Source: Candidatus Kappaea frigidicola (GTDB taxonomy: Bacteria > Omnitrophota > Gorgyraeia > JAGLLT01). Taken from it: a stretch of 5,758 nucleotides of DNA. Within the stretch, counting starts at the first letter, position 1. Each line of letters starts with the position of its first letter. Location: contig JAVCCI010000089.1 of NCBI GenBank assembly GCA_030765555.1, forward strand, positions 1 through 5,758, read 5' to 3'. The notes below the pieces were generated by a model, which was not told the DNA's origin, did not search any database, and worked only from the letters and a program-made list of their open reading frames with translations. Positions 5,382-5,758 of this stretch are shown piece by piece. Made by a program: the position numbers and the translations under genes.

Positions 5382-5410
5382 TTGAAAAAAAATCAAATCT
5401 AGTAAATAAT
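5382..5410 (+). promoter_or_regulatory. Sigma70-type promoter of gpmA
   Basis: A -35 TTGAAA (5382-5387) and a -10 AATAAT (5405-5410), each five of six to consensus, have a 17-bp spacer. Initiation near 5417 gives gpmA a leader of about 127 nt that contains the whole of repeat copy 3 and the palindrome after it. It lies back to back with the rlpA-pgi promoter, the two -35 boxes being 33 bp apart. Confidence 0.6.
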
Positions 5411-5426
5411 AAAAGGCAATAAAACT

Positions 5427-5482
5427 AATTGCGTAAATCCCCTCTGCATTCTTTAAGAACCAAAGAATGGGGGATTAATTCG
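5427..5482 (-). repeat. Structured interspersed repeat, copy 3 (inverted relative to copies 1 and 2)
   Basis: Read on the minus strand: CGAATT (5477-5482), AATCCCC (5470-5476), CATTCTTT (5462-5469), a 7-nt loop, AAAGAATG (5447-5454), a CAGA bulge (5443-5446), GGGGATT (5436-5442), a 4-nt spacer and CAATTA, a degenerate CGAATT. Changes from copies 1 and 2 are in the loop, one bulge base, the terminal loop-closing pair and the distal tag. The 15 remaining pairs are unchanged. Confidence 0.9.
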
Positions 5483-5525
5483 ACCATATGATTTACATTC
5501 CTTCATAGTCATGTAAATCATGGTC
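5482..5525. promoter_or_regulatory. Long palindrome between repeat copy 3 and the gpmA start
   Basis: GACCATATGATTTACAT (5482-5498) pairs with ATGTAAATCATGGTC (5511-5525) over 15 bp, with a single 2-nt AT bulge on the left arm and a 12-nt loop. It ends 5 bp before the AAGGAG SD (5531-5536). In the mRNA it would be a stable hairpin next to the ribosome binding site; in DNA it could be an operator for a dimeric regulator. No T run follows, so it is not a terminator. Confidence 0.6.
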
Positions 5526-5543
5526 TCATTAAGGAGAAAAATT

Positions 5544-5758
5544 ATGTCTGTAATAAAAGTTGTCTTACTAAGACACGGAGAAAGTACCTGGAATAAAGAA
5601 AACAGGTTCACTGGTTGGACTGATGTAGATTTATCCCAAAAAGGCCTTGAAGAAGGCCAGGCAGCTGCTCAAACCTTAAAAGCTGAAGGCTATACTTTTG
5701 ATATTGCTTATACTTCTGTTTTAAAAAGAGCCATTAAAACCCTCTGGCTTACTTTGGA
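5544..5758 (+). CDS. gpmA: 2,3-bisphosphoglycerate-dependent phosphoglycerate mutase (N-terminal part)
   Basis: Interconverts 3- and 2-phosphoglycerate in glycolysis and gluconeogenesis through a phosphohistidine intermediate. The first 71 codons of an expected 230-250 are present and the gene leaves the window at the right edge. LLRHGEST (8-15) contains the phospho-accepting H11 and the phosphate-binding R10. WNKENRFTGWTDVDLS (16-31) and YTSVLKRAIKTLW (56-68, with R62) are diagnostic of GpmA and closely match the E. coli enzyme in both sequence and numbering. The ATG at 5544 has AAGGAG (5531-5536) 7 nt upstream. It is the only complete-looking plus-strand gene start here and is divergent from the pgi operon. 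Its leader carries repeat copy 3 and a palindrome. Confidence 0.96.
   Translation, partial: MSVIKVVLLRHGESTWNKENRFTGWTDVDLSQKGLEEGQAAAQTLKAEGYTFDIAYTSVLKRAIKTLWLTL

Noticed and set aside
5492..5519. Promoter inside the gpmA-proximal palindrome (TTTACA and TAAATC)
   Set aside because: The -10 matches only three of six positions and the bases are explained by the palindrome. The pair at 5382-5410 is clearly better.

Overview
The window is AT-rich (by eye about 35-38% GC) bacterial chromosome. It carries ordinary housekeeping genes, standard-code reading frames and, for most genes, strong AGGAGG-type ribosome binding sites. The mix is an RlmN radical-SAM rRNA methyltransferase, a secreted SYLF/YSC84 protein, a 550-residue glucose-6-phosphate isomerase of the E. 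coli length class, a membrane-anchored RlpA-type protein and a cofactor-dependent phosphoglycerate mutase. It suggests a Gram-negative (diderm) free-living or environmental bacterium. I lean toward an uncultured lineage such as Omnitrophota or a similar AT-rich diderm phylum, but nothing in the sequence proves this.

Layout, left to right. Positions 1-55 hold the start of a minus-strand gene with a signal-peptide-like N terminus and a good promoter (87-115). Positions 116-371 are intergenic, with two terminator-like hairpins and a short unexplained open frame. Then come rlmN (372-1394, minus) and a SYLF-domain secreted protein (1463-2140, minus), with a strong terminator hairpin wedged between them. 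Positions 2141-2525 are non-coding and dense in palindromes, including two copies of a roughly 57-bp structured repeat and a plausible minus-strand promoter at the far end. A compact minus-strand operon follows: rlpA-like gene (4888-5304), pgi (3227-4879) and an unknown single-pass membrane protein (2526-3215), with gaps of 8 and 11 bp. It has a near-consensus promoter at 5320-5348. Back to back with that promoter is a plus-strand promoter (5382-5410), then a third repeat copy in the opposite orientation, another palindrome, an SD sequence and the start of gpmA (5544 to the window edge).

Functionally, pgi and gpmA are central glycolysis/gluconeogenesis enzymes transcribed divergently from one intergenic region. 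RlpA and the unknown membrane protein are envelope proteins that share the pgi transcript.

The most interesting signal is non-coding. The same bulged stem-loop repeat occurs in the predicted 5' leaders of two unrelated genes (SYLF and gpmA). It has the same orientation relative to the downstream gene in both, and a different palindrome separates it from the SD each time. The absence of compensatory changes favours a mobile palindromic repeat (REP/MITE-like) over an old riboswitch, but a leader function cannot be excluded from sequence alone.
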